The position numbers and the translations under genes are program-made. Below, in pieces: positions 42,917-52,123 of a stretch of 54,309 nucleotides of DNA; within the stretch, counting starts at the first letter, position 1; the number at the start of each line of letters is the position of its first letter. This stretch comes from Paraburkholderia polaris (lineage in GTDB: Bacteria > Pseudomonadota > Gammaproteobacteria > Burkholderiales > Burkholderiaceae), in contig NZ_JABBGJ010000057.1 in NCBI RefSeq assembly GCF_012927345.1, positions 1-54,309 on the forward strand. The letters run 5' to 3'. The notes under the pieces are model-generated. The model searched no databases. It worked only from the letters and a program-made list of their open reading frames with translations, and had not been told where the DNA came from.

Positions 42917-44116
42917 TCACCGCCGGTTCGACCCCGACACGACATCGATCCACACAGCCAGCACAAGAATGCTGCCCTTCACGATCATCTGCCAGTATGC
43001 GTCGACGTCGAGCATCGACATGCCGTTGTCCAGGCTCGCCATCACCAGCGCGCCGATCAACGCACCATAGACCGTTCCAGAACCGCCGCGCATCGACGTC
43101 CCGCCGATAAAGCACGCGGCGATCGCGTCGAGTTCGCCCATCGACCCCGCCGACGGTGAGCCGGCCGCGAGCCGCGCCGTATTGACGATCCCGGCGAACG
43201 CGCACATCAGACCCATCAGCGCAAAGATGGCCAGCTTCACGCGGTTCGTATTCACGCCGGAAAGCCGCGTCGCCTCCAGGTTGGAACCCACTGCATAGAT
43301 ACGCCGCCCGAAAACGGTCTGCGTCGCAATCCACGTGAAAATGCCTAGCAACGCGAGCAGCAGCAAAACCGGCACGGGAATCCCACCATATCGATCGAGC
43401 GTGGCGACAAACGCGGCCAGAATCACACCCGCCCCAACCACCTTTACGACGTCCTGCCAGACCGGCACCACCCGCAACTTATAACGCTCGCGGTTGCTTC
43501 GTTGTCGCACTGTCAGAAAGGCCAGCACGACAAACAGCACCACGGCAAGCGTATCGCCCGCAAGGCGCGGCAGATACCCTTGGCCGACAAACACGAAACT
43601 GTCCGAGACCGGTGCAATCGTCGAGCCACCGGTGACACCGAGCAGAATGCCGCGGTACGCGAGCATGCCGCCCAGCCCGACAATGAACGAAGGCACACGC
43701 CGGTAAGTCGACCACCATCCGTTGAACATGCCGACCAGCACGCCGAGCAGCATCACCACAGGCACGGTGACGCCGATCGGCCAGTGCCGGTTCACATCGA
43801 GAATCGCCGCGACACCACCGAGCAAACCAAGCAATGATCCAACCGAAAGATCGATCTCGCCCGCGATGATCACGAACACCATGCCGCACGCGAGCATGCC
43901 GGTAATCGACATTTGCCGCAGCAGATTCGACAGATTGCGCGGCGTCACAAACGCGCCGTGCGTTAAAAAAGAAAAGAACATCCAGATCACGGCCACGGCA
44001 ATCAGCAACGCGAGAATCTTGTAGCGCGCGAACAGTTGCTGAATGCGCTGCGGGCCACCGAATGCGCCTCGCGGCACGGCACCTTCTGCGGATTGGGAAG
44101 TGACGTCGGGAGTCAT
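42917..44116 (-). CDS. xylH: D-xylose ABC transporter permease XylH (399 aa)
   Basis: This is the inner-membrane permease of a sugar ABC importer of the AraH/RbsC/XylH family. It has about ten hydrophobic helices. The conserved blocks are FVIIAGEIDLSVGSLLGLLG, VPSFIVGLGGMLAYRGILLG and YAVGSNLEATRLSGVNTNRV, and GGSGTVYGALIGALVMASLD near the end. The length is close to E. coli XylH (393 aa). The start overlaps the xylG stop as ATGA. Its neighbours xylA, xylF and xylR make D-xylose the likely sugar. Confidence 0.93.
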   Translation of the reverse strand: MTPDVTSQSAEGAVPRGAFGGPQRIQQLFARYKILALLIAVAVIWMFFSFLTHGAFVTPRNLSNLLRQMSITGMLACGMVFVIIAGEIDLSVGSLLGLLGGVAAILDVNRHWPIGVTVPVVMLLGVLVGMFNGWWSTYRRVPSFIVGLGGMLAYRGILLGVTGGSTIAPVSDSFVFVGQGYLPRLAGDTLAVVLFVVLAFLTVRQRSNRERYKLRVVPVWQDVVKVVGAGVILAAFVATLDRYGGIPVPVLLLLALLGIFTWIATQTVFGRRIYAVGSNLEATRLSGVNTNRVKLAIFALMGLMCAFAGIVNTARLAAGSPSAGSMGELDAIAACFIGGTSMRGGSGTVYGALIGALVMASLDNGMSMLDVDAYWQMIVKGSILVLAVWIDVVSGSNRR

Positions 44117-45672
44117 GCGGCACTCGCTGCGGTTGGGTTCGGGGATCGCTGCACAGGACGGATCGCGGCGCTGAGAATGTCCTCCTGCGTGAGGCCGTCG
44201 TTGACGAAATCGCCGCGCAATTCGCCTTCGCCGATCACCAGCACGCGATCGCTGATGCCGAGCACTTCGGGCAATTCGGACGACACCATCACGATCGACA
44301 TGCCGCGCTGTGCCAGCTGAAAAATCAGTTTGTAGATTTCGTATTTCGCGCCGACGTCGACGCCTCGCGTCGGTTCGTCGAGGATCAGCACTTTCGGGTC
44401 GGTTAGCAGCATGCGGGTCAGCACGGCCTTCTGCTGATTGCCGCCGGACAGACTCGCTATCGACAACATTGGATGCGCGGCACGCACTGAAAGCCGCTTC
44501 ATCTCCGTGTGAATCGTATCGAGTTCGGCAGCGGAATCGATCCGGCCACCCTTCGCGAAGCGTTGCAACACCGCAAGCGTGATGTTGTGACCGACACTCA
44601 GCCCCGGCACGATACCGTGGCGCTTGCGATCTTCCGGCACCATGCCGATACCGGCGCGAATCGCATCGACAGGCGCGCGGATCTTCAACGGCTTGCCTTC
44701 TATCACCACCGCCGCCTCGCTCACACCCGGATACGCGCCGAAGATCGCCTGCATCAGCTCCGTACGCCCTGCGCCGACCAATCCCGCAACGCCGAGAATC
44801 TCACCGCGTCGCAACGCAAACGACACATCGTTCACACGCTTGCGGCGCGGATTGGTGACATCGAAACAGGTCACGTGGCGCGCTTCGAAGATCACGTCGC
44901 CGATTGGATGCGGTTCACGCGGAAACAGGTTCTTGATCTCGCGGCCCACCATCAGAGAGATGATGCGGTCGGTGGTCAGCGCGCGCATGGGCTCGGTCGC
45001 GACATGGCGGCCGTCGCGAATCACGCTGATCGTGTCGCATACGGCCGCTACTTCGTCGAGCTTGTGCGAGATATACACGCAGGCGACGCCGCGCCGCTTC
45101 AGATCGCGCACGATATCCAGCAGGATGTGTATCTCCGTAGCAGTCAGCGACGACGAGGGTTCATCGAGGATCAACAGTTTCGCGCGCTTGTTCAATGCCT
45201 TCGCGATTTCGATCAGCTGCTGATGACCGCCGCCGTAGTTCATCACCGGCTGCGCGGAGTTGATTCCGCTTATGCCGAGTTCGCGCAGCAGTTCATCGGC
45301 GCGCTGGTACATGGCGGCGTAATTCATCCGGCCGCCAGGTAGCGTGATTTCGTTGCCGAGAAAGATATTCTCCGCGACCGAAAGCTCCGGCACCAGCATC
45401 AACTCCTGGTGGATGATGATGATGCCCGCACGTTCCGTGTCTCTTATGCTCACGGCTTTCAGCGGTTCGCCTTCCCAGATAATTTCGCCATCCCAGGTAC
45501 CGTAGGGATAGACGCCGGACAACACTTTCATCAGCGTCGATTTGCCCGCGCCGTTTTCGCCGCACAAGCCCACGCACTCGCCCGGCGCCACCGTCAGGTC
45601 GATACCGTCGAGCGCCTTCACGCCGGAAAACGCTTTGACGATGCCGCGCATCGTCAGTAATGGTTGCGTCAT
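44113..45672 (-). CDS. xylG: D-xylose ABC transporter ATP-binding protein XylG (519 aa)
   Basis: This is a double ATPase with two ABC domains in one chain. The first has the Walker A GENGAGKST near residue 38 and LLILDEPSSSLT. The second begins near 260 with LGVAGLVGAGRTELMQAIFG and has the signature LSGGNQQKAVLTRMLLTDPK followed by VLILDEPTRGVDVG. It includes YPYGTWDGEIIWEG, an insertion seen in XylG rather than RbsA or AraG. It is separated from xylF by 88 bp that contain a long hairpin. Confidence 0.94.
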   Translation of the reverse strand: MTQPLLTMRGIVKAFSGVKALDGIDLTVAPGECVGLCGENGAGKSTLMKVLSGVYPYGTWDGEIIWEGEPLKAVSIRDTERAGIIIIHQELMLVPELSVAENIFLGNEITLPGGRMNYAAMYQRADELLRELGISGINSAQPVMNYGGGHQQLIEIAKALNKRAKLLILDEPSSSLTATEIHILLDIVRDLKRRGVACVYISHKLDEVAAVCDTISVIRDGRHVATEPMRALTTDRIISLMVGREIKNLFPREPHPIGDVIFEARHVTCFDVTNPRRKRVNDVSFALRRGEILGVAGLVGAGRTELMQAIFGAYPGVSEAAVVIEGKPLKIRAPVDAIRAGIGMVPEDRKRHGIVPGLSVGHNITLAVLQRFAKGGRIDSAAELDTIHTEMKRLSVRAAHPMLSIASLSGGNQQKAVLTRMLLTDPKVLILDEPTRGVDVGAKYEIYKLIFQLAQRGMSIVMVSSELPEVLGISDRVLVIGEGELRGDFVNDGLTQEDILSAAIRPVQRSPNPTAASAA

Positions 45673-45704
45673 TCGCTATGCCTCGCTGCAAGGTGCGTGG
45701 CGGC

Positions 45705-45738
45705 GCCGGTGTGCCTGACGCATACCAGGCACACCGGC
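45705..45738. other. Perfect 13-bp intercistronic hairpin between xylF and xylG
   Basis: GCCGGTGTGCCTG/CAGGCACACCGGC with an 8-nt loop. There is no T-run. In sugar ABC operons a hairpin here commonly protects the binding-protein mRNA, so that more of it is made than of the membrane parts. Confidence 0.7.
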
Positions 45739-45760
45739 TCGCACCGCGCACACGTTACGC

Positions 45761-46789
45761 TCATTGGCTCGCGAGCTGGGCCTGGGTATAGAAGCCGTCC
45801 TTGATAACCACATCGACATTGCTCTTGGTGAGCAACGTGGGTTGCAGAAGCACCGTGTCCACCTTCTTCTTGCCGTTGTCGTACTGTGCATTAAAGGCCG
45901 GCTTCTCGCCCCTGGCAAGCGCGACAGAGAGTTTCGCCGCTTCACCTGCGATCAGTTTCAGCGGTTTGTACACGGTCATGGTCTGCGTGCCGGCGATCAC
46001 GCGTTTCACTGCCGCAAGATCGGCATCCTGACCCGACACCGGCACCTTGCCCGCCATGTGCTGTGCGGCGAGCGCCTGAATCGCGCCGCCCGCGGTGCCG
46101 TCGTTCGACGCGACGATTGCGTCGATCTTGTTGTTGTTCGCCGTCAGCGCATCTTCAACAATACGCAGCGCCGTTGACGCGCTCCACTCCGGCACCCACT
46201 GCTGACCGACGACCTTGATATCGCCCTTGTCTATCGCGGGCTTCAACACTTTTAGCTGGCCTTCACGCAGCATCTTTGCATTGTTGTCGGTCGGCGCGCC
46301 GCCAAGCAGGAAGTAATTGCCTTTCGGTTGCGCGTTATAGACACCTTGCGCTTGCAGTTCGCCGACCTTCTCGTTGTCGAATGAGATATAGGCGTCCACA
46401 TCGGCATCGAGAATCAGGCGGTCATACGAAACGACCTTGATGCCCGCCTTCTTCGCTTCGGCGACCACATTGCCGAGCGTCTTCGAATTGAACGGCACGA
46501 TCACGATCACGTCCACGCCGCGCGAGATCAGGTTTTCGATTTGTGAAATCTGTCGCTCTTCGCTCGCATCGGCGGACTGCACCGATACTTTGGCGCCGAG
46601 CTTTTCTGCTGCCGCAACGAAATAGTCACGATCGCGCGACCAGCGCTCGACACGCAGATCGTCGATACAGAAACCAATTTCGGGGTGGTCCTTGCTTGCA
46701 TGCGCGAGCGGCGCGACAAGCGACAGGCTGGCGAGCACCGCTCCACACACGAGCGAACTCAGTACGGTACGACGCGTTGCGAATTTCAT
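45761..46789 (-). CDS. xylF: D-xylose-binding periplasmic protein XylF (342 aa)
   Basis: This is the periplasmic receptor of the xylose importer. The signal peptide MKFATRRTVLSSLVCGAVLA ends near AHA. The mature part begins HPEIGFCIDDLRVERWSRDR, which has the R-W-xx-D pattern of XylF ligand contacts. It continues with NLISRGVDVIVIVPFN and VVSYDRLILDADVDAYISFD, and later VPVSGQDADLAAVKRVIAGT. The length is close to E. coli XylF (330 aa). GGAG precedes the ATG at good spacing. Confidence 0.95.
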   Translation of the reverse strand: MKFATRRTVLSSLVCGAVLASLSLVAPLAHASKDHPEIGFCIDDLRVERWSRDRDYFVAAAEKLGAKVSVQSADASEERQISQIENLISRGVDVIVIVPFNSKTLGNVVAEAKKAGIKVVSYDRLILDADVDAYISFDNEKVGELQAQGVYNAQPKGNYFLLGGAPTDNNAKMLREGQLKVLKPAIDKGDIKVVGQQWVPEWSASTALRIVEDALTANNNKIDAIVASNDGTAGGAIQALAAQHMAGKVPVSGQDADLAAVKRVIAGTQTMTVYKPLKLIAGEAAKLSVALARGEKPAFNAQYDNGKKKVDTVLLQPTLLTKSNVDVVIKDGFYTQAQLASQ

Positions 46790-46885
46790 GTCTCACTCCT
46801 TGTTCTGATAGCCGGCATACCGGATTGGACGGTCTGTGCTGCGAGCCACAGAACCGGACAAGCGACAACCTAAAGCTTCTTTTAT

Positions 46886-46916
46886 TCGCGCGGTCGACGT
46901 GGCCGCGCGATTTTTT
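46886..46916 (+). terminator. Hairpin with plus-strand T-run between xylA and xylF
   Basis: The stem is TCGCGCGG/CCGCGCGA (8 bp, 9-nt loop) followed by TTTTTT on the plus strand. On the coding (minus) strand the hairpin is preceded by A residues and has no T-run. It may therefore protect or pause the xylA-xylF transcript and terminate antisense transcription. Confidence 0.5.
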
Positions 46917-46963
46917 ATATCTTGCTGCGTGCCCTGTTTCAGGCATTACTTCGTGACTGCCTT

Positions 46964-48286
46964 TTAGCGCCTGCTGTAAATCGCCTGATTCACAACGTTT
47001 TCCAACTGCTCCTGCCGGCCACTCGCGTGTTGCGGATTCAAGCCACGCGTCAATGCATCCGTGGCCAGAGTAGAGAGCGAATAGTCGCCCGCCAGGATCT
47101 TGCGACCGAACTCCGACTCCCAGCCCGCATAGCGCTGACGTTTGAATTGTTCGAGCCGGTCATTTTCGATCAGCGTCGCTGCACGTTCGACAGCGAGCGC
47201 CAGGTTATCGATTGCACCGATATGGCCGAAGAACAGATCTTCCGCATCGACGCTCTGCCGCCGTACTTTTGCGTCGAAGTTCATACCGCCTGTGGTGAAC
47301 CCGCCGTGCTTGAGAATCTCGTAGAAGGCCAACGTGAGTTCTTCTACGCTGTTCGGAAACTGGTCCGTATCCCAGCCGTTTTGCTGATCGCCGCGATTCG
47401 CGTCGACGCTGCCGAAAATACCGAGTGCGTACGCCGTGGCGATTTCGTGATGAAACGAATGACCGGCAAGCGTCGCGTGATTGGCCTCGATGTTCACGCG
47501 GATCTCTTTCTCCAGCCCGTATTGCAGCAGGAAGCCGTGTACGGTCGCCACGTCGTAGTCGTATTGATGCTTGGTCGGTTCCTGCGGCTTCGGCTCGATC
47601 AGCAATGCGCCTTTGAAACCGATCTTGTGCTTGTGTTCGACCACCATGTGCAGGAAACGGGCGAGCTGATCGCGTTCGCGCACGAGGTCGGTATTGAGCA
47701 GCGTATCGTAGCCCTCACGTCCGCCCCACAACACATAGTTTTCGCCGCCGAGCCGTTGCGTCGCGTCGAGCGCGTGACGGACCTGCGTCGCGGCAAACGC
47801 GAAAATCTCCGGATCGGGACTCGTCGCCGCGCCTGCTGCGTAACGCGGATGCGAGAAAAGATTAGCCGTGCCCCACAACAGCTCGATGCCGGTATCCTGC
47901 TGCTTGCGCGCCAGATAGTCAGCGATGCGCGTGAAGTTCTCGCTATAGTCTTTCAGGCTGTTGCCTTCCGGCGCGACGTCGGTATCGTGAAACGTGTAGT
48001 ACGGCGTGCCGAGCTTCGAGAAAAACTCGAATGCCGAATCGGCCTTCTGTTGCGCCCGCTCCATCGCGTCGCCAGCTTGCTGCCAGGGACGCCGAAACGT
48101 CCGTTGCCCGAAGATATCGACGCCCGGCCACACGAACGTATGCCAGTAGCACACGGCGATGCGCAGATGTTCTTCGAGTGTCTTGCCGAGTACGCGTTTG
48201 CTCCTGTCGTAATGGCGGTATGCAAGCGGATTGTCCGATTGCGGGCCTTCGTAGCGGATCTCGGGAATATGTTCGAAGTAGGACAT
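46964..48286 (-). CDS. xylA: D-xylose isomerase XylA (440 aa)
   Basis: This enzyme converts D-xylose to D-xylulose in the cytoplasm and requires two divalent metals. The catalytic histidine lies in YYTFHDTDVAPEG, and other active-site blocks are CYWHTFVWPG, YVLWGGREGYDTLLNTD, LLIEPKPQEPTKHQYD, NIEANHATLAGHSFHHEIA and GSVDANRGDQQNGWDTDQFP. The start at 48286 has AAGGAGA 5-6 nt upstream and gives MSYFEHIPEIRYEGP, matching the family's start. The length equals the usual 440 aa. Confidence 0.97.
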   Translation of the reverse strand: MSYFEHIPEIRYEGPQSDNPLAYRHYDRSKRVLGKTLEEHLRIAVCYWHTFVWPGVDIFGQRTFRRPWQQAGDAMERAQQKADSAFEFFSKLGTPYYTFHDTDVAPEGNSLKDYSENFTRIADYLARKQQDTGIELLWGTANLFSHPRYAAGAATSPDPEIFAFAATQVRHALDATQRLGGENYVLWGGREGYDTLLNTDLVRERDQLARFLHMVVEHKHKIGFKGALLIEPKPQEPTKHQYDYDVATVHGFLLQYGLEKEIRVNIEANHATLAGHSFHHEIATAYALGIFGSVDANRGDQQNGWDTDQFPNSVEELTLAFYEILKHGGFTTGGMNFDAKVRRQSVDAEDLFFGHIGAIDNLALAVERAATLIENDRLEQFKRQRYAGWESEFGRKILAGDYSLSTLATDALTRGLNPQHASGRQEQLENVVNQAIYSRR

Positions 48287-48378
48287 CAGCGTCTCCTTTT
48301 TATGCTGCACTGCAACCGTGCGACATCGCCGCGCCGGCTGACAAGGTGACGCCATGCTGCCGCTTGCACGATGCATCG

Positions 48379-48394
48379 GCAATTGCGAAATTGC
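48379..48394. promoter_or_regulatory. Inverted repeat in the xylA-xylR divergent promoter region
   Basis: GCAATT-GCGA-AATTGC lies about 90 bp upstream of xylA and 160 bp upstream of xylR. It is a candidate XylR operator or half-site. No other comparable repeat was seen in the 270-bp gap. Confidence 0.35.
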
Positions 48395-48556
48395 GCAGCG
48401 TGCTTGATGTTTCTTACCGCCCACGCGTTTGTTTCACACCGGCGCGATCTTCGCGGCCTAGAATAACCAGACGCTTAAAAACGGTGCGGCCTTCGGAGCG
48501 CATCCAACAGGAGACAAAGGCGCTGCGAATCCTGCCGATTCGCACGCCCCACTGCC

Positions 48557-49774
48557 ATGACCCGTCCGCAAACACCACAGACGACCCATCGGATCGCGCT
48601 GCTGTTCAACGCGAACAAGGTCTACGACCGCGAGATCATCACCGGCATCGGCAATTACCTGCTGTCGACGCGCGTGGCGTGGGATCTCTTCCTCGAAGAA
48701 GATTTCCGTTGCCGGCTGACAGGTATCGAGCGTTTCGACGGCGACGGCATCATCGCGGATTTCGACGATCCCGCTGTGGGCGACGCGCTGCGTGATTGTC
48801 CGTTGCCGGTGGTGGCGGTCGGTTCATCGTTCGAAGATCCGGCGCACTACCCCCCGGACTTACCCTATATCGCGACCGATAACGCCAAACTCGTTTCGCT
48901 TGCCTACACGCATTTGATCGGCGCGGGTCTTGAGCACTTCGCTTTGTATAGCCTTCCGCAGGCACAGGAGAATCGCTGGGCGCAGCAACGTGAGTTGGCG
49001 TTCGCTCACCTGCGCAGCGCGGACGGCCACAGTGCCGAACAGATCGGCACCGAGATCTATCGCGGTCTGTCGACCAGCGCGCCGTCGTGGAATCAGGCAA
49101 CCGAGCAGCTCACGGCGTGGCTGAGCCAACTGCCAAAGCCGGTCGGTATCATCGCCGTCACCGACGCCCGTGCGCGGCATCTGCTGCAGGCCTGTTTGAT
49201 CGCGGGTATTCCGGTGCCCGAAGAAGTGGCGATCATCGGCATCGACAACGATCCGCTCACGCGTACCTTGACGCGCATTCCGCTTTCCTCGGTGATTCAA
49301 GGCACTGAAGAAATGGGCCGCACCGCTGCTCACTTGCTGCATCAGATGCTGCACGGTGCTCGTTTTCCGGGGCGGCGCATTCTCGTGCCGCCGGTCGGCA
49401 TCAATGTGCTCGAATCGACGAAGCACCAGCCGCTCGCGAGTCCGTATGTGATGCGTGCGCGGCACTTCATCCGCCAGTACGCGTGCCAGGGCATTCGCAC
49501 GGAACAGGTTGCCGACTACGTGGGCGTGTCGAGATCGTCGCTCGAAGAATACTTCCGGCGCGAACGGCAGTGCACCGTGCATCAGGAAATCCTGCGCCAC
49601 AAGCTCGATGTCGCCAAAGCGCTGCTTGCCAGGCGCGATGCGTCGAGCGCCGAGGTGGCAATTCGTTGCGGCTTCACGTCGCTGCAATACATGTACGCGG
49701 TGTTTCGCCGCGAACTCGGCTGCACGCCGCGCGAATACCAGGACCGTGCGAATTCGACAGCCGCGCCTGGCTGA
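48557..49774 (+). CDS. xylR: Xylose operon regulator XylR, AraC family (405 aa)
   Basis: This is a transcriptional activator with an N-terminal LacI-type sugar-binding module and a C-terminal AraC DNA-binding domain. The N-terminal part starts HRIALLFNANKVYDREIITG and carries GIIAVTDARARHLLQACLIA and VAIIGIDNDPLTRTLTRIPL. The C-terminal part (about 300-400) has two helix-turn-helix units, TEQVADYVGVSRSSLEEYFR and SSAEVAIRCGFTSLQYMYAV. It lies divergently from xylA as in E. coli and should activate xylAFGH when D-xylose binds. Confidence 0.95.
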   Translation: MTRPQTPQTTHRIALLFNANKVYDREIITGIGNYLLSTRVAWDLFLEEDFRCRLTGIERFDGDGIIADFDDPAVGDALRDCPLPVVAVGSSFEDPAHYPPDLPYIATDNAKLVSLAYTHLIGAGLEHFALYSLPQAQENRWAQQRELAFAHLRSADGHSAEQIGTEIYRGLSTSAPSWNQATEQLTAWLSQLPKPVGIIAVTDARARHLLQACLIAGIPVPEEVAIIGIDNDPLTRTLTRIPLSSVIQGTEEMGRTAAHLLHQMLHGARFPGRRILVPPVGINVLESTKHQPLASPYVMRARHFIRQYACQGIRTEQVADYVGVSRSSLEEYFRRERQCTVHQEILRHKLDVAKALLARRDASSAEVAIRCGFTSLQYMYAVFRRELGCTPREYQDRANSTAAPG

Positions 49775-49807
49775 GCATGCCTTTCAACTTTTATCTCCAC
49801 CGACGAC

Positions 49808-50893
49808 ATGATCAGCATCGCACCACTTTCTTCTGAGCCATGGGGCACGCTGCCTGGCGGCGATCCTGTGCGGCTCTTCACGCTGCGCAATGCACACGGC
49901 ATGAAAGTCGCCATCAGCGACCTGGGCGCGACACTGGTCTCGTGGCATGCGCCGGACCGCGCGGGTCGGCTCGGCGACATCCTGCTCGGCCACGACACGC
50001 CCGCTGAATACGTTGCGGCCACAACCTACATGGGCGGACTGATCGGCCGGTGGGCGAACCGCATTGCCGAAGCGCGCTTCACGCTTGACGGTATCGAGTA
50101 CACGCTCGATCGCAATGAAGGCGCGAATCTGCTGCATGGCGGCACGCAGGGTTTTCATCGCACACTGTGGGACGTGAGCGAAGATAACGGTGCGCTGGTC
50201 ATGCGTCTGGAATCACCCGAAGGCGACGCCGGCTTTCCGGGCAACGTCACGGTGCAAGTGCGTTACACGCTCGACGACGACGGCAACCTGACGATCGCCT
50301 ATGAAGCCATTACGGACGCAGCCACGCCACTCAATCTGACGAGCCATCCCTACTTCAACCTGACGGGTCGGCGCGGGGCCGACATTCGCGGCCATGTGTT
50401 ATCGATCGATGCCGACCGGTTCTTCGAAGTCGATGCGGCGATGATTCCTTGCGAGCTTGCCGAAGTGGCTGGCAACGCATTCGACTTCCGGCAGAGCGCG
50501 CCGATCGGCGCACGGCTCGATTGGCCGCATGCGCAGCTTGCGAGGGCCGGTGGCTTCGATCATTGCTACGTGCTGCATGACGCGCCTGATGCCACGACGG
50601 CCGGGCGCGAGCCGCAGATACGTCAGGTTGCATGCGCATATGATCCCGGCAGCGGACGCGAACTGACCGTGTCGACTGACCAGCGCGGCTTGCAGTTCTA
50701 TACCGGCAATTCGCTGAATGGCGACACGGGACGCGGCGGCATTGCGTACCAGCCGCACGCCGGACTGTGCCTTGAAGCGGGCGGCTTCCCGAATGAAGTC
50801 AATATGGCTGAGCAGGAGCAGGTTATCGTGCGGCCAGGCAGCGCATACCGACAGGTGACGGCGTATCGGGTGGGTGTACGTTCTGGAGTCTGA
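49808..50893 (+). CDS. galM: Aldose 1-epimerase (mutarotase) (361 aa)
   Basis: This enzyme interconverts the alpha and beta anomers of an aldose. The conserved blocks are GLIGRWANRIAEARFTLDG, GANLLHGGTQGFHRTLWD with the catalytic-type histidine, LTSHPYFNLTG with the second histidine, and CLEAGGFPNEVN with the catalytic glutamate. It follows xylR by 33 bp on the same strand, so it probably supplies the anomer used by xylose isomerase. No signal peptide is visible. The length is normal for the family. Confidence 0.93.
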   Translation: MISIAPLSSEPWGTLPGGDPVRLFTLRNAHGMKVAISDLGATLVSWHAPDRAGRLGDILLGHDTPAEYVAATTYMGGLIGRWANRIAEARFTLDGIEYTLDRNEGANLLHGGTQGFHRTLWDVSEDNGALVMRLESPEGDAGFPGNVTVQVRYTLDDDGNLTIAYEAITDAATPLNLTSHPYFNLTGRRGADIRGHVLSIDADRFFEVDAAMIPCELAEVAGNAFDFRQSAPIGARLDWPHAQLARAGGFDHCYVLHDAPDATTAGREPQIRQVACAYDPGSGRELTVSTDQRGLQFYTGNSLNGDTGRGGIAYQPHAGLCLEAGGFPNEVNMAEQEQVIVRPGSAYRQVTAYRVGVRSGV

Positions 50894-50975
50894 AGCAATT
50901 CTTCATATCTTACGACGTGCATTACATAACGCCGACTTATCGTTTGCTGCAAGACTGAATTACCCGTTTAGGGGT

Positions 50976-51003
50976 TTGCCCTAGATCACTCGCTTCCTAG
51001 AAT
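50976..51003 (+). promoter_or_regulatory. Sigma-70 promoter candidate for the DUF4148 gene
   Basis: TTGCCC (50976-50981), 16 bp and TAGAAT (50998-51003), giving a leader of about 55 nt before the GGAGGG ribosome-binding site. Confidence 0.6.
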
Positions 51004-51065
51004 CCCTCCATAGGCACCGAACACGTGTTGCGGCGCCGGATAAAACTATATCGGAGGGAATCATC

Positions 51066-51368
51066 ATGAAATCGCTGATCAAAGCAGTCGCACTGGTCGT
51101 TGTTATCGCAGCCCCGGTGGCTTCATTCGCACAGTCTGAGCAACCGCTGACCCGCGCGGAGGTCAGGGCGCAACTGGTCCAGATTGAACAGGCCGGCTAC
51201 AACCCCGCCGTTGCAACTGACTCCACCTACCCTGCGGACATTCAGGCAGCCGAAGCACGCGTAGCCGTACAGCATGACACCACCGGCTATGGTTCTTCGG
51301 CAAATGGATCGTCGCAAACCGGCGCAACTGCGCCCGCGGTCCAGCCCGCGCCGATGGACGGTCAGTGA
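51066..51368 (+). CDS. DUF4148 secreted protein (100 aa)
   Basis: This small exported protein is of a type found in many copies in Burkholderia genomes. The signal peptide MKSLIKAVALVVVIAAPVAS ends near SFA. The mature part begins QSEQPLTRAEVRAQLVQIEQ followed by AGYNPAV, the DUF4148 signature. A Gly/Ser/Thr/Pro-rich tail ends the protein. The ribosome-binding site GGAGGG is strong. The function is unknown, although members are often induced by stress. Confidence 0.9.
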   Translation: MKSLIKAVALVVVIAAPVASFAQSEQPLTRAEVRAQLVQIEQAGYNPAVATDSTYPADIQAAEARVAVQHDTTGYGSSANGSSQTGATAPAVQPAPMDGQ

Positions 51369-51399
51369 AACGCTAACGTTGTCTGTCGTTGCGTAGTCG

Positions 51400-51435
51400 A
51401 TGCGAGCGCATGCTTGTTGAAGCATGCGCTCGCAT
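51400..51435. other. Perfect 16-bp hairpin downstream of the DUF4148 gene
   Basis: ATGCGAGCGCATGCTT/AAGCATGCGCTCGCAT with loop GTTG. Such a long perfect stem probably stabilises or terminates the DUF4148 transcript. No T-run follows. Confidence 0.7.
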
Positions 51436-52123
51436 GTGCGCGTTCCACTGTGCATGACTATGACAGCGCGTTGTCAGAAAATCCTTTGAAGAAAATAATG
51501 TCTCATATATCCTAGGGCGGCAGTTTGGTGGTTCTCGCAGCGCAGTCGATCTGCATCAGCGAGGACTTCTACTCAACGTCGCTTCGGGTTCCATCGTGAA
51601 AGTCCGTGGTCCATTGGTGAGATATCAGCCTGGTCGGGAAAGAACGTTCCTGTCCGGCTGTTCGATCGCTCATCAGGGGAGCAACTGCGCTTCGCCATCC
51701 CGCCCCCTGTCCATTGATACCGTGTTGTCGCGGCGCTCTGTCCGCCGGCACAACGTCATCGCCGCACCCGCAGTCATTGGCGTGCGAACTGACGAAATCG
51801 CGTCGCTTCTGCCTTAGCCCCCCTCTCTCTTTTCGCGAGCAAGTGTTGCGTGCGATTGGACCGCTTTATTTAGCGGTCGAACGTCTGCAATGCGTTTGCC
51901 TGTCCGCGCTTTGCAAGCTGTCTTGCTAGCGTTGGCCGGCTTATAGCGCTCGCCTATCTACGTCCCATTTAGCTCTGCTGTGCGCTTGCGCTGCGGCAGG
52001 CGGCGTCGCGTCCCGTTCTCGCCCGCATTCGTGCGGGACAGTCGGACGTGTGGGTCGTCACGCTCGTGCATTTGCGCCTGCGCTGCGGCGAAAACTGAAG
52101 ATCGAAATCAAGGAGATAGTCGA
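51436..52123. other. Long intergenic region before the polyamine-type binding protein
   Basis: I see no convincing gene in these 690 bp. Short frames at 51596 (+) and 51569 (-) match no family I know. A GACCGCT/AGCGGTC hairpin lies at 51859-51878, without a T-run. The region may be a long leader or a gene remnant. Confidence 0.5.

Noticed and set aside
46886..46916. Terminator of xylA on the minus strand
   Set aside because: The T-run is on the plus strand side; read in the coding direction, the stem is not followed by T residues.
51569..51817. Short open frames on both strands in the gap before the polyamine-type receptor
   Set aside because: Composition is not coding-like, no start signals, and no resemblance to transposases or other families.
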